From positions 561,921 to 625,920 of the forward strand of contig NZ_CP059200.1 of assembly GCF_014251755.1 (NCBI RefSeq): a stretch of DNA of 64,000 nucleotides, given 5' to 3'. The position numbers and the translations under genes were made by a program. The stretch is from Blattabacterium cuenoti. GTDB taxonomy: Bacteria > Bacteroidota > Bacteroidia > Flavobacteriales > Blattabacteriaceae. Under the pieces are notes generated by a model. The model searched no databases. It was not told where the DNA came from and saw only the letters and a program-made list of their open reading frames with translations. How positions within the stretch are numbered: the stretch's first letter is position 1; each line of letters begins with the position of its first letter. Positions 1 to 9,026 of this stretch are shown here, one piece after another.

Positions 1-144
1 GAATTCTTCAAAAGAAGACAAAACATGAAAAAATGATTTTTCAATATGGATTTCTATGGAATGACTAGATGCATAGCCCATGAACTGATTCAAATATGGT
101 ATATTTTTTTTGCAAAGTTTTTGTCCATATACGGCTATTTTCAT
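1..144 (-). CDS. nadK: NAD kinase, N-terminal fragment cut by the window edge
   Basis: A 48-codon open frame starts at the ATG complementary to 142-144 and runs off the left edge. It begins MKIAVYGQ, the usual opening of Bacteroidetes NAD kinases (ATP-dependent phosphorylation of NAD to NADP in the cytoplasm). The catalytic GGDG motif would lie beyond the edge, so the call rests on the N-terminus only. It is transcribed divergently from the GHMP kinase gene, with about 140 bp between them. Confidence 0.6.
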   Translation of the reverse strand, partial: MKIAVYGQKLCKKNIPYLNQFMGYASSHSIEIHIEKSFFHVLSSFEEF

Positions 145-240
145 TTGTAATATTTTCTTAACAAAAAATTGAAAGGTAACGAAATTAGTTGTTTTATTAT
201 ATTTAATCGAGTAATTTACAAGTAAAAAAAATAGTTTTTA

Positions 241-262
241 TTACTAAATTTGTATTTAGTAA
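241..262. repeat. Perfect 9-bp inverted repeat upstream of the GHMP kinase
   Basis: TTACTAAAT (241-249) and ATTTAGTAA (254-262) are exact reverse complements separated by 4 bp. The palindrome covers a TANNTTTG promoter-like box and ends 23 bp before the start codon at 286, which is where an operator could sit. AT-rich DNA makes chance palindromes common, so an operator role is inference. Confidence 0.4.
245..252 (+). promoter_or_regulatory. Putative Bacteroidetes -7 box for the GHMP kinase
   Basis: TAAATTTG matches the Bacteroidetes sigma-A -7 consensus TANNTTTG and lies 33 bp before the ATG at 286. No clear TTG -33 element is seen about 20 bp upstream, so the assignment is weak. Confidence 0.3.
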
Positions 263-285
263 AATATTAAAAAATAAAGCATAAA

Positions 286-1211
286 ATGAAAGAATCTTTG
301 TTTCCCGCAAAAGTATTGTTATTTGGAGAATATGGAATTTTGAAAAATTCAAGTGGACTTTCTATTCCTCATGATAGATATAAAGGTACTTTAAAAATTC
401 ATTCTAAATTCAATAAAAATATTTTATGTTCCAATTATGAAATTGGAAATTTTTATAATTTTTTATCTTTTTTGGAAAAAAAAAACAAATTTCAACAAAA
501 CTAAATTTAAATAAATTATATCAAGATATTCAAAAGGGGATATTTTTTCATTCCAACATTCCTCAAGGATATGGAATAGGAAGCTCTGGAGCATTAGTAG
601 CTGCTATTTATGATAAATACACAAAAAATAAATTAAAAGGATATTTGAAAAAAAATCTTATAATATTAAAAAAAATATTCAGCCAAATGGAATCTTTTTT
701 TCATGGTAAAAGTTCTGGAATAGATCCTTTAATTTGTTATTTAAACCGACCTTTACTCATTCGATCCAAAACTTATATTTCTATAATCGGTATACCAAAA
801 AAACATCAAGGAAAAGGAGCTGTTTTTTTATTAAATTCTGGAATTCCTAGTAAAACTGATTCTATGATTCAATTTTTTTTTAGAAAATTGAAACAGGATA
901 ATTTCAAAAAAACTTTCTTTTTAGAATTTATAAAATATAATGAAAAATGTATTAAATCTTTTTTAAAAGAAGATTTTAAAATTTTGTTAAAAAATGTTAG
1001 ACTTTTGTCTACTTGGGTTTTGAATCATTTCCGTCCCATGATTTCTAAAAATTTTTTGAAAATATGGGAGAATGGAATATTTAATAATATTTATTATTTA
1101 AAATTATGTGGCTCTGGAGGAGGAGGTTTTTTTTTAGGTTTTACAGCGAATTATGACTTATCCAGAAAAAAATTGAAAGAATACACTATGGAAGTTCTTT
1201 TTCGTTTTTAA
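286..1211 (+). pseudogene. GHMP kinase (GYDIA/mevalonate-kinase-like), frameshifted in a poly-A tract
   Basis: Two frames together make one GHMP small-molecule kinase of about 308 residues, the normal family length. The first (286-504) holds the N-terminal LLFGEYGIL segment. The second, open from about 486 to 1211, holds the ATP-binding motif PQGYGIGSSGALVAA and the C-terminal glycine-rich motif LCGSGGGGFFLGF. The frames meet in a run of ten A at 476-485; one extra A in the mRNA would restore the full protein. All family motifs remain, so the break is recent or is rescued by polymerase slippage. The substrate is not clear from sequence; in flavobacteria relatives sit near mevalonate-pathway genes. 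A pseudouridine synthase gene follows 12 bp downstream. Confidence 0.75.
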
Positions 1212-1223
1212 TTCATTTTTTTT

Positions 1224-1940
1224 ATGCATCATAAAATTAGATTAAATCATTACTTGTCCAATGCCGGAATTTCTTCTAGGAGAAAAGCGGATAAACTTAT
1301 TCAATCTGGAGCAATCGAAGTTAATGGAAAACCGGTTTTTAAATTAGGAACTGTAATTCATACAGATGATATTGTTAAATTTCATGGATCAAAAATTAAA
1401 TCTCAAAATAAAATTTTTATACTACTCAATAAACCTAAAGGGTTTATTACTACTACAAAAGATCAATTTAACAGAAAAACAGTCATGAATTTAATACCCT
1501 CTCTATATAAATATAGAATTTTTCCTGTAGGAAGATTAGATTCTTCTACTACAGGAGTTTTACTTCTAACAAATGACGGGTATATAGCTGAAAAACTGAC
1601 TCATCCTAAATATCATATAAAGAAAATATATCATGTATCATTAAATAAAAAAATTAAAAATGAAGATTTAGATCAAATAAGAAAAGAAAAAATTTATCTA
1701 AAAGAAGGAAAAGTAAAAGTTTGTTTTGTAAAAAACAAAAAAAACGCTAAAAATCAAATAGAAATCGGATTATATATAGGATGGAATCGAGTTATTAAAC
1801 GAATTTTTAAAAAACTAACTTATAAAGTTATTCGATTAGATCGAATTAATTTTGGTGGACTTTCCAAAAAAAATCTTAAAATAGGAAACTGGTGTTTTTT
1901 AAATAAAGAAGAAATAGAAAATATTATTACTAAATCATAA
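1224..1940 (+). CDS. rluB: rRNA pseudouridine synthase, RsuA/RluB family
   Basis: A 238-residue cytoplasmic enzyme that converts a uridine in rRNA to pseudouridine. The N-terminal S4 RNA-binding domain is visible (RLNHYLSNAGISSRRKAD, residues about 5-22), followed by the catalytic signature GRLDSSTTGVLLLTNDG at residues 103-119 with the catalytic Asp at 106. Length fits the RsuA/RluB/RluE/RluF group. The gene lies 12 bp after the GHMP kinase and 8 bp before aroQ, suggesting one transcript. The exact target uridine (23S RluB-like or other) cannot be decided from sequence alone. Confidence 0.88.
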   Translation: MHHKIRLNHYLSNAGISSRRKADKLIQSGAIEVNGKPVFKLGTVIHTDDIVKFHGSKIKSQNKIFILLNKPKGFITTTKDQFNRKTVMNLIPSLYKYRIFPVGRLDSSTTGVLLLTNDGYIAEKLTHPKYHIKKIYHVSLNKKIKNEDLDQIRKEKIYLKEGKVKVCFVKNKKNAKNQIEIGLYIGWNRVIKRIFKKLTYKVIRLDRINFGGLSKKNLKIGNWCFLNKEEIENIITKS

Positions 1941-1948
1941 TTTTTTTT

Positions 1949-2371
1949 ATGAAAAAAATAACCATTATTAATGGTCCTAATTTAAATCTTTTAGGAACCA
2001 GGGAGCCTGAATTATACGGAAATGAAAATTTTTTAGATTATCTTAAAAAATTAAGAAAAAAACTATCTTCTAATATAGAAATAATTTATTATCAAAGTAA
2101 TAGTGAAGGAAAAATTATAGATATCCTACATTCTGTAGGATTCAAATCGGATGGAATTGTTCTAAACGCAGGAGCTTATACTCACACTTCTATAGGAATT
2201 GCTGATGCCATCAAATCTATTTATTCTCCTGTTATAGAAGTTCATATATCTAACATTTATTCCAGAGAATCTTTTAGAAAAAAATCGTTTCTTTCTCCTG
2301 TTTGTAACGGAACAATTTTTGGTTTTGGATTAAAATCTTATGAATTAGGAATAATGAGTTTTTTTTTATAA
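1949..2371 (+). CDS. aroQ: 3-dehydroquinate dehydratase, type II
   Basis: A 140-residue dehydratase catalysing the third step of the shikimate pathway (3-dehydroquinate to 3-dehydroshikimate). The type II signature NGPNLNLLGTREPELYG spans residues 8-24 with the catalytic Tyr at 23. NAGAYTHTS contains the substrate-binding Asn73, and EVHISN carries the general-acid His99. Type II enzymes form dodecamers. The gene is the last of a short plus-strand run; the following 137 bp contain nothing recognisable. Retention fits a symbiont that supplies aromatic amino acids. Confidence 0.95.
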   Translation: MKKITIINGPNLNLLGTREPELYGNENFLDYLKKLRKKLSSNIEIIYYQSNSEGKIIDILHSVGFKSDGIVLNAGAYTHTSIGIADAIKSIYSPVIEVHISNIYSRESFRKKSFLSPVCNGTIFGFGLKSYELGIMSFFL

Positions 2372-2508
2372 AATTTATAAAAATCATTAGAATTATTTAT
2401 ATGTTATAAAAACTATATTTTCCAATATTTATAATGTACATACTATCAACACAAAATAAGCATATTCAGGAACATAATGAATGAAAAAAACTGGTTTATA
2501 AACTACTT

Positions 2509-3303
2509 TTAAATCTTACATAAAAAATTTTCATGATTAAAATCAAATTTAGAAAGCCACTTTCCTAATATTTCTATAAATATTTTTGGATGTTCCATCA
2601 TAGGAACATGTCCACATTTATCTATCCAATGTAATTCTGAATGAGGTAATAATCTATGAAATTCTTTTGCTACTTCTGGGGGGGTAACATGATCTTGTTT
2701 TCCCCAAATTAAACAAATAGGTTGATGAATCAAAGATAAATCTTTGGACATATTATATTTCATCGCACTTTTTGCAATATATAAAGTTTTAATTCCTTTT
2801 TTTTTATCATTTACAATATGGAAAACTTCATCTACTAATTCTTTGGTCGCTATATTAGGATTATAAAATACTTCTTGTGATTTTTTTCTGATATATTCAT
2901 AATTTTCTCTTTTAGGAAAAGCATCTCCAAAAGCTTTTTCGAATAAACCAGAACTTCCTGTTAAAACCAAAGAATGAACTAAATCTATTTTTTTTTTTGC
3001 TATGATTAAAGCAATATGTCCTCCAATAGAATTTCCTATTAAAGTAGCTTTTTTAACCCCTATTTCTATTAAAAATTGGATTACATGCTGAGAAATGTGA
3101 AAAATATTAGTAAAAAATAATGGCATATTATAAAAAGGTAATGAAGGAATGATAACTTGATAACCTTTTTTTGGAAAAAAATCCAAAATAGCTTTGAAAT
3201 TACTTAATCCTCCCATTAATCCATGAAGCAAAATCAAAGGATGACCTTTTCCTTTTTTTATATGAGGAAATTTGTTTTTTTTACTATCAATAATATGAAA
3301 CAT
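2509..3303 (-). CDS. Alpha/beta hydrolase
   Basis: An alpha/beta-hydrolase fold protein of unknown substrate. It shows the oxyanion segment LILLHGLMGG, the nucleophile elbow GNSIGG (Ser at about residue 92 from the start chosen here), and the catalytic histidine region DKCGHVPMMEHP near the C-terminus. The open frame extends to 3375, overlapping rnc by 32 bp, but flavobacterial relatives begin close to the MFHIIDS methionine used here. That start gives a 264-residue protein. It sits downstream of rnc on the same strand. Confidence 0.75.
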   Translation of the reverse strand: MFHIIDSKKNKFPHIKKGKGHPLILLHGLMGGLSNFKAILDFFPKKGYQVIIPSLPFYNMPLFFTNIFHISQHVIQFLIEIGVKKATLIGNSIGGHIALIIAKKKIDLVHSLVLTGSSGLFEKAFGDAFPKRENYEYIRKKSQEVFYNPNIATKELVDEVFHIVNDKKKGIKTLYIAKSAMKYNMSKDLSLIHQPICLIWGKQDHVTPPEVAKEFHRLLPHSELHWIDKCGHVPMMEHPKIFIEILGKWLSKFDFNHENFLCKI

Positions 3304-3343
3304 AATATCATAACGATTTTCTTTTTTATTTTTTTTATCTGTT

Positions 3344-4081
3344 TTAAAGTATTTTTTTACATTGTTTTTGAACAATAAAATAAGCTTCTTTAGCTGCCAT
3401 TTCTTCTGATTTTTTTTTAGAAGAACCTATTCCTTTAGTTTGAATTCCACATCCTGATATTGTAAATTCAGATAAATAAATAATTTTATTTTGATTTTGA
3501 TCTTCTCTAAAAGTTTTAAAATTTATAAAAAATTTATTTTTTTGAGACCATTCTAGAATCCATACTTTATAACTGAAAATTTCATTTTGCAACTTTTCAA
3601 TATTCACATGAGGATGTAATATTTTTTTATGTACAAAATTTTCACATTTTTGATATCCTACCTCCAAATAAATAAAACCTATTAAAGCTTCAAGTGTATT
3701 TCCAAATATATTTTCAGATATCACAGATTTATCGAAAAAAATATCTGAAATCGTTAATTTTTTAGAAATTTCATTTAAATTTCTTCTACATACGATTTTG
3801 GATCGTATTTGAGTTAACTCTCCTTCTTTTTTTTCAGGAAATTGTTCACACAAAAAATGTGATATTATAGAATTTAATACAGCATCTCCTAAAAATTCTA
3901 ATCTTTGAAAATTAAGAGAACAATTGTGATTGAAATTCTTTTTTTTCGTATAAAAACTATATATAAATACTTCTTTTAAGAATTTTGTATTTTTTGGACA
4001 AAATCCTAATATTTTTATTAAAATACCAACTAAGATGGAAAAGTCATTTTTTTCAAAAAAAGTTCTATTTTCAGATAACAT
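3344..4081 (-). CDS. rnc: Ribonuclease III
   Basis: A 245-residue double-strand-specific endoribonuclease that matures rRNA and processes mRNA. The RNase III signature RLEFLGDAVL occupies residues 60-69, with the conserved acidic residues Glu62 and Asp66, and a second conserved stretch GNTLEALIGFIYLE follows. A C-terminal dsRNA-binding domain ends in a GIGSSKKKSEEMAAKEAY-type helix. The start codon abuts the fabF stop codon (4082), so fabF and rnc are almost certainly co-transcribed, a common Bacteroidetes order (acpP-fabF-rnc). Confidence 0.93.
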   Translation of the reverse strand: MLSENRTFFEKNDFSILVGILIKILGFCPKNTKFLKEVFIYSFYTKKKNFNHNCSLNFQRLEFLGDAVLNSIISHFLCEQFPEKKEGELTQIRSKIVCRRNLNEISKKLTISDIFFDKSVISENIFGNTLEALIGFIYLEVGYQKCENFVHKKILHPHVNIEKLQNEIFSYKVWILEWSQKNKFFINFKTFREDQNQNKIIYLSEFTISGCGIQTKGIGSSKKKSEEMAAKEAYFIVQKQCKKIL

Positions 4082-5335
4082 TTATTTTTTAAATAAAATA
4101 CAAACATTATGTCCTCCAAAGCCAAAAGTATTGCATATACTAATTTTTACCTCTTTTTTGATTGCTTGATTTGGAGTTAAATTAATTTTTGGATCTATAT
4201 TTTTATCTATATGGAACAAATTGATAGTTGGAGGAATGATTCCTTTTGTTAAAGGAAGAATAGAAGCTATTGCTTCGATTGCTCCAGCAGCACCTAATAA
4301 ATGTCCTGTCATAGATTTTGTAGAATTAATATTGATATTATGTATATTTTCATGAAATACTTCTTGTATTGCTTTTATTTCTGCAATATCTCCTAATATA
4401 GTAGATGTTCCATGAGAATTAATATGATCAACTTCTTCACATTGAATACCTGCATCTTGAATAGCTGATTTCATTGCAAAAATAATTCCTATTCCTTCTG
4501 GATGAGGAGCTGTCATGTGATAAGCATCTCCAGACAGACCTACTCCTCCTATTTCTGCGTATATATTGGCCCCTCTTTCTTGAGCGTGTTTATATTCTTC
4601 CAGAACAAGACATCCTGCTCCTTCTCCTAATACAAAACCATCTCTATTTTCATCAAAAGGACGTGATGCTGTTTGATAATCTTCATTTCTGGTAGATAAT
4701 GCATGTAATGCATTAAAACCTCCTATTCCACTTTGTGTAATTGCAGCCTCAGATCCTCCAGTAACGATGATATCTGCTTTTCCTAAACAGATGAGATGAT
4801 AAGCATCTACAATCGCATTAGAAGATGAAGCACAAGAAGATACCGTTGCATAATTGGGGCCATGAATACCATGATTCATAGAAATTAAACCAGCAGTAAT
4901 ATCTATAAGCATTTTCGGTATGAAAAATGGACTAAATTTAGGATATTTTCCTCCATATACATAATCAGAAATAGATTCTTCTAAATTTAAAAGACCTCCA
5001 ATTCCAGATCCCCAAATCACTCCTATTCTTTCTCTTTTTTCTTTTGAAAAATTGATTCCACTATTTTTGATCGCTTCTTCAGAAGCAACTATCCCATATT
5101 GTGCACAAGGATCTAATTTCCGTATTTCTTTTTTATTAAAAAAAACACTTGCATCATAATTTTTTAATTCACAAGCAAATTTAGTTTTATATTTTTTAGT
5201 ATCGAAATAAGTAATGGGAGCACACCCATTTTTCCCGATAACAAGAGAATTCCAATATTCATCCACAGTATTTCCTATAGGAGTAACCGTACCAATGCCA
5301 GTTACCACTACTTTTTTTTTAATTAATTCCTCCAT
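4082..5335 (-). CDS. fabF: 3-oxoacyl-ACP synthase II (KAS II)
   Basis: A 417-residue condensing enzyme that elongates acyl-ACP with malonyl-ACP in type II fatty acid synthesis. The Cys-His-His triad is visible: nucleophile Cys168 in VSSCASS, His308 in NSHGTST, and His345 in MTGHLLGAAG. N-terminal KVVVTGIGTVTPIG is typical. It follows acpP on the minus strand across about 40 bp and directly precedes rnc. Full length, no defects seen. Confidence 0.96.
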   Translation of the reverse strand: MEELIKKKVVVTGIGTVTPIGNTVDEYWNSLVIGKNGCAPITYFDTKKYKTKFACELKNYDASVFFNKKEIRKLDPCAQYGIVASEEAIKNSGINFSKEKRERIGVIWGSGIGGLLNLEESISDYVYGGKYPKFSPFFIPKMLIDITAGLISMNHGIHGPNYATVSSCASSSNAIVDAYHLICLGKADIIVTGGSEAAITQSGIGGFNALHALSTRNEDYQTASRPFDENRDGFVLGEGAGCLVLEEYKHAQERGANIYAEIGGVGLSGDAYHMTAPHPEGIGIIFAMKSAIQDAGIQCEEVDHINSHGTSTILGDIAEIKAIQEVFHENIHNININSTKSMTGHLLGAAGAIEAIASILPLTKGIIPPTINLFHIDKNIDPKINLTPNQAIKKEVKISICNTFGFGGHNVCILFKK

Positions 5336-5375
5336 ATCCTATTATCCACTACTCATACATAAAATATATGTATAA

Positions 5376-5639
5376 TCAGTTTTTTTTTTTCTGCATTTTT
5401 TTTTCTCTCAAAAGATTTTCTATAGCCTGTACGGCTTCCCCTACTGTTGTAATTTTTTCAGCTTTTTCATCTGAAATACTAATATTAAACTCTTTTTCAA
5501 ACTCCATAATGAGTTCTACTATATCTAAGGAATCTGCTCCTAAATCATTGGTAAAACTTGCAATAGGAGTTATTTCACTTTCTTCTACGTTTAATTTTTC
5601 TACAATAAGAGCATTTACTTTAGATGCGATATCAGACAT
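5376..5639 (-). CDS. acpP: Acyl carrier protein
   Basis: An 87-residue acidic carrier protein for fatty acid synthesis. The phosphopantetheine attachment motif [12 protein letters not shown] contains Ser37. The protein ends in a lysine-rich tail ([10 protein letters not shown]) somewhat longer than the usual 77-80 residues. That tail is encoded by a run of eleven A (5380-5390 on the complementary strand), so its exact C-terminus is sensitive to slippage. A TAATTTTG box (complement of 5663-5670) lies about 24 bp upstream and matches the TANNTTTG promoter element. Confidence 0.95.
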   Translation of the reverse strand: MSDIASKVNALIVEKLNVEESEITPIASFTNDLGADSLDIVELIMEFEKEFNISISDEKAEKITTVGEAVQAIENLLREKKMQKKKN

Positions 5640-5660
5640 AAATTCATAATTTTTTTATGA

Positions 5661-5710
5661 TACAAAATTAGTAAACTTTTGTAAATCATGCATAAATTTG
5701 CTTTATGCAT
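5661..5710. promoter_or_regulatory. Divergent acpP/pckA promoter region with two inverted repeats
   Basis: Two perfect inverted repeats lie between acpP (minus) and pckA (plus). TACAAAA (5661-5667) pairs with TTTTGTA (5677-5683), and ATGCATAAA (5688-5696) pairs with TTTATGCAT (5702-5710) across a 5-bp loop. Each overlaps a TANNTTTG-like -7 box: TAATTTTG on the minus strand (5663-5670) and TAAATTTG on the plus strand (5693-5700). The boxes support a shared divergent promoter region. Whether the palindromes bind a regulator is unknown. Confidence 0.4.
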
Positions 5711-5726
5711 AAATAGTACATGACAT

Positions 5727-7310
5727 ATGATCTCTTTTTATCTAGAAAATTATGGAATTTTGAATTCCTCATATAATTGGCAATTGACGCCTGATGAATT
5801 ACAAAAAATCATTATTCGAAAAAAAATGGGAGTTGAAACAGAATCAGGAGTTTTAGCTATAAATACAGGTTCTTTCACTGGAAGATCTCCCGAAGATAGA
5901 TTTATTGTAAAAGATAAAATAACAGAACAAAAAGTTTGGTGGGATGAAAAATTTAATCAATCTTTTGATTCAGAAAAATTTAATTATTTATATAAAAAAA
6001 TTACCCGATACTTATCGGGAAAAACTTTATATATCCGAGATGGATATCTTTGTTCCGATAAACGTTATCAATTAAATGTTCGCTCTATTAGTGAATATCC
6101 ATGGTCTGATTTATTTATTTATAATTTATTTTTAAGATTTCAAAAATTGAAAAAAATTTTACCAGATTGGTTATTATTCTGTGCTCCAGGATTTCAGGCT
6201 AACCCCATAAAAGATGGAACACGAAACAAAAATTTTTCTATTTTAAATTTTTCTAAAAAAATAATTTTGATTGGAGGATCCGGATATACAGGAGAAATTA
6301 AAAAATCTATATTTTCTGTTCTAAATTTTATACTTCCTATGTATAAAAATGTTTTTCCTATGCATTGTGCCGCAAATGTAGGAAAACAAAAAAAAGATAC
6401 AGCTCTTTTTTTTGGATTATCCGGAACAGGAAAAACTACTATTTCTAATGATATCAATAGAAATTTAGTTGGAGATGATGAACATGGATGGACTTATGAT
6501 AACATTATATTCAATTTTGAAGGAGGATGTTATGCTAAAATTTTGGGGATTTCTATAAAAAATGAACCAATGATTTATCATGCTATAAAAAAAGGAGCCA
6601 TGTTGGAAAATGTTTTTTTCAAAACCAAAACTAGAAAAGTAGATTTTTTAAATGATACCATTACTCAAAATATAAGAATAAGCTATCCCATTTATTTTAT
6701 AAACAATATTGAAAAAAAACTATTATCTTCTAATATAAAAAATATTTTTTTTCTAACATATGATGCTTTTGGAGTATTTCCACCTATATCTAAACTGAAT
6801 AGAGCTCAATCTTCTTATTATTTTTTATTAGGGTATACATCTAAAGTAGCTGGTACTGAATTAAATATTCAAAAACCAAAATCCACTTTTTCTTTTTGTT
6901 TTGGAGCACCATTTATGCCTTTACATCCCGTTCAGTATACAAAAATGTTTATGAAAAAATTAGAGAATACTAAAATAAATGTTTGGATGGTCAACACCGG
7001 ATTGATATCGGAAGGAAAGTCATATTCATCTAGAATTAAATTAAATGATACACGTAAAATCGTAGAAAATGTTTTAAATGGTTTTTTATCAGAAGTTCCT
7101 TACGAAAAATATCCTATTTTTAATTTTCAAATTCCAAAATATTGTCCAGGAGTATCTTCTAGTATTTTGAACCCCAAAAATTCATGGAAAAATGAAAAAA
7201 TATATCAAAATCAAGTCAGGACACTTGCCCAAAAATTTATTCAACATTTTGATAAATACAGACAATATATAGACAAAAATATTTCATATGGGGGACCTAT
7301 TTTAGAATAA
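5727..7310 (+). CDS. pckA: Phosphoenolpyruvate carboxykinase (ATP)
   Basis: A 527-residue cytoplasmic enzyme interconverting oxaloacetate + ATP and PEP + CO2 + ADP. The N-terminal half carries GSFTGRSPEDRF (substrate binding). MHCAANVG provides a metal-binding His, the kinase-1a P-loop GLSGTGKTT is at about residues 230-238, and GDDEHGW is the kinase-2/metal site. Length is normal for the ATP-dependent family. With gap it gives the cell a gluconeogenic or anaplerotic link between amino-acid carbon and sugars. It is converging with ribE, 14 bp away. Confidence 0.95.
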   Translation: MISFYLENYGILNSSYNWQLTPDELQKIIIRKKMGVETESGVLAINTGSFTGRSPEDRFIVKDKITEQKVWWDEKFNQSFDSEKFNYLYKKITRYLSGKTLYIRDGYLCSDKRYQLNVRSISEYPWSDLFIYNLFLRFQKLKKILPDWLLFCAPGFQANPIKDGTRNKNFSILNFSKKIILIGGSGYTGEIKKSIFSVLNFILPMYKNVFPMHCAANVGKQKKDTALFFGLSGTGKTTISNDINRNLVGDDEHGWTYDNIIFNFEGGCYAKILGISIKNEPMIYHAIKKGAMLENVFFKTKTRKVDFLNDTITQNIRISYPIYFINNIEKKLLSSNIKNIFFLTYDAFGVFPPISKLNRAQSSYYFLLGYTSKVAGTELNIQKPKSTFSFCFGAPFMPLHPVQYTKMFMKKLENTKINVWMVNTGLISEGKSYSSRIKLNDTRKIVENVLNGFLSEVPYEKYPIFNFQIPKYCPGVSSSILNPKNSWKNEKIYQNQVRTLAQKFIQHFDKYRQYIDKNISYGGPILE

Positions 7311-7324
7311 AAAAGTCTATTTAT

Positions 7325-7939
7325 TTAGAATGTATTTCTATTATTTTTCCAATATCGTTGAATAGATTGTTGAATATATTTTCCTATAATATCAAATTCT
7401 ACATTTACAATATCACCAATTTTCATCATATGAAAATTGGTGGTATGATAAGTGTAAGGAATAATAGATACATTAAAAATATATTGATTGCATGTTATGA
7501 TAGTAAGACTTACTCCATTAATAGCAATAGAACCTTTTTTTACAATTCTATGATTCAATTTTGTTTTAGATTTAAAAAAAAATAGCCAGCTTCCATTTCT
7601 ATTTTCTATTTTAATAATCATAGCAATTGTATCTACATGTCCTTGAACTATATGTCCATTTACCCTTTTATGCAACATCATCCCTCTTTCTAAATTGACT
7701 TCATCTTGAATTTTTAAAAAATTTAAATTAGTACATAATAAAGTTTCTTCAGAAGCTATGACTGAATAAGTTTTTTTATTAATATTTATAATACTTAAAC
7801 ATATTCCATTATGACAAATACTTTGATTGATTTGAATTTTGTTATTTAAAAATGGATTATTGAAAGTTATACGAAGATTGTTTTTTTCACGATTTAATTG
7901 ATGTACTTTTGCAGTACATTCTACGATTCCAGTAAACAT
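7325..7939 (-). CDS. ribE: Riboflavin synthase alpha subunit
   Basis: A 204-residue enzyme dismutating two 6,7-dimethyl-8-ribityllumazine molecules to riboflavin. It opens with the diagnostic MFTGIVE and shows the duplicated lumazine-binding barrel. The first copy holds the substrate-binding stretch NGICLSI. The second holds GHVDTIA and GSIAINGVSLTI. Length is normal. Together with ribF downstream in the window it supports endogenous FMN/FAD production. It is transcribed divergently from pdxA, with 46 bp between the two starts. Confidence 0.94.
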   Translation of the reverse strand: MFTGIVECTAKVHQLNREKNNLRITFNNPFLNNKIQINQSICHNGICLSIININKKTYSVIASEETLLCTNLNFLKIQDEVNLERGMMLHKRVNGHIVQGHVDTIAMIIKIENRNGSWLFFFKSKTKLNHRIVKKGSIAINGVSLTIITCNQYIFNVSIIPYTYHTTNFHMMKIGDIVNVEFDIIGKYIQQSIQRYWKNNRNTF

Positions 7940-7985
7940 AATGATTTATAATAATTTTTATCAAATTAATTAAATATTATATTTT

Positions 7986-9026
7986 ATGAATTATAGAAAA
8001 AAAAAAATTAAAGTGGGATTTACCACGGGCGATATTAATGGAATAGGAATCGAGATTTTTTTGAAAGTATGTTGCAAAAAAAAAATTTTAGATTTTTTCA
8101 CTCCAATATTATTTGGATCACCAAAATTATGTTTTTATTATAAAAAAATTTTAAACATAGAAATCAATAACATACGAGAAATTAAAAATTTTAAAGAGGT
8201 TATGGATTATAAAATCAATGTATTCAACATATGGAAAGAAGACATTAAATTCGAATCTATAAAAATCAATCATCCTGAATCTGGAAAATATCCCATTTCA
8301 TCTTTAAAAAAAGCTGTAAAATCTTTAAAAGAAGGAAAAATAGATGTACTTGTAACAGCTCCAGTTAATAAAAAATCTATGAATTTCAAAAATTTTTCAT
8401 TTTTCGGTCATACTGAATATCTACAAAATGTTCTAGAAGGAGAATCCTTAATGTTTATGATTCACGACATTTTAAAAATAGCCTTAGTAACCAATCATTT
8501 GCCTTTAAAAAAGGTAAGTTCAGAATTGAATATAAAAAAAATAATAAAATCACTTAAAATTTTACATCAATCTCTTATCATTGATTTTTCTATAGAAAGA
8601 CCCAAAATTGCGGTTTTGGGATGTAATCCTCATTCAAGTGATCATGGATTAATAGGGAATGAAGATAATACAAAAATTCAACCAGCTATTGATCGCTTAT
8701 TTCAAAAACAAGGATGGTTAATTTTTGGACCTTATCCTTCAGATAGTTTTTTTGGAAATCAAAACTATAGAAATTTTGATGCGGTTTTGGCTATGTATCA
8801 CGATCAAGGATTAATTCCTTTTAAAACCCTAACTTTTAATCAAGGAGTCAATTTTACAGCTGGACTTTCTCATATACGAACATCTCCTGATCATGGAGTC
8901 GCCTATGATATAGCTAAAAAAGGAATTGCCAATGAAAATTCCTTTGAAGAAGCAATTTTTAATGCTATAAAAATATTCAAAAATAGAAAAGAATATATGA
9001 AATTTAGTTTATCAAGATTATTATAA
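7986..9026 (+). CDS. pdxA: 4-hydroxythreonine-4-phosphate dehydrogenase
   Basis: A 346-residue NAD-dependent dehydrogenase of the DXP-dependent pyridoxal phosphate pathway. Family motifs are GFTTGDINGIGIE near the N-terminus, the substrate and metal site FFGHTEYL, NPHSSDHG, AMYHDQGLIPFK and HIRTSPDHG, which includes metal-binding histidines. Its partner pdxJ is at 61836-62564 and pdxH at 32703-33356, so the later PLP steps are all in this window. Its 3' end overlaps the convergent atpC by 6 bp. Confidence 0.94.
   Translation: MNYRKKKIKVGFTTGDINGIGIEIFLKVCCKKKILDFFTPILFGSPKLCFYYKKILNIEINNIREIKNFKEVMDYKINVFNIWKEDIKFESIKINHPESGKYPISSLKKAVKSLKEGKIDVLVTAPVNKKSMNFKNFSFFGHTEYLQNVLEGESLMFMIHDILKIALVTNHLPLKKVSSELNIKKIIKSLKILHQSLIIDFSIERPKIAVLGCNPHSSDHGLIGNEDNTKIQPAIDRLFQKQGWLIFGPYPSDSFFGNQNYRNFDAVLAMYHDQGLIPFKTLTFNQGVNFTAGLSHIRTSPDHGVAYDIAKKGIANENSFEEAIFNAIKIFKNRKEYMKFSLSRLL

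Noticed and set aside
5355..5373. 7-bp inverted repeat between acpP and fabF as a terminator
   Set aside because: No U-tract follows on the minus strand and acpP-fabF are normally cotranscribed; such short palindromes are frequent in this base composition.
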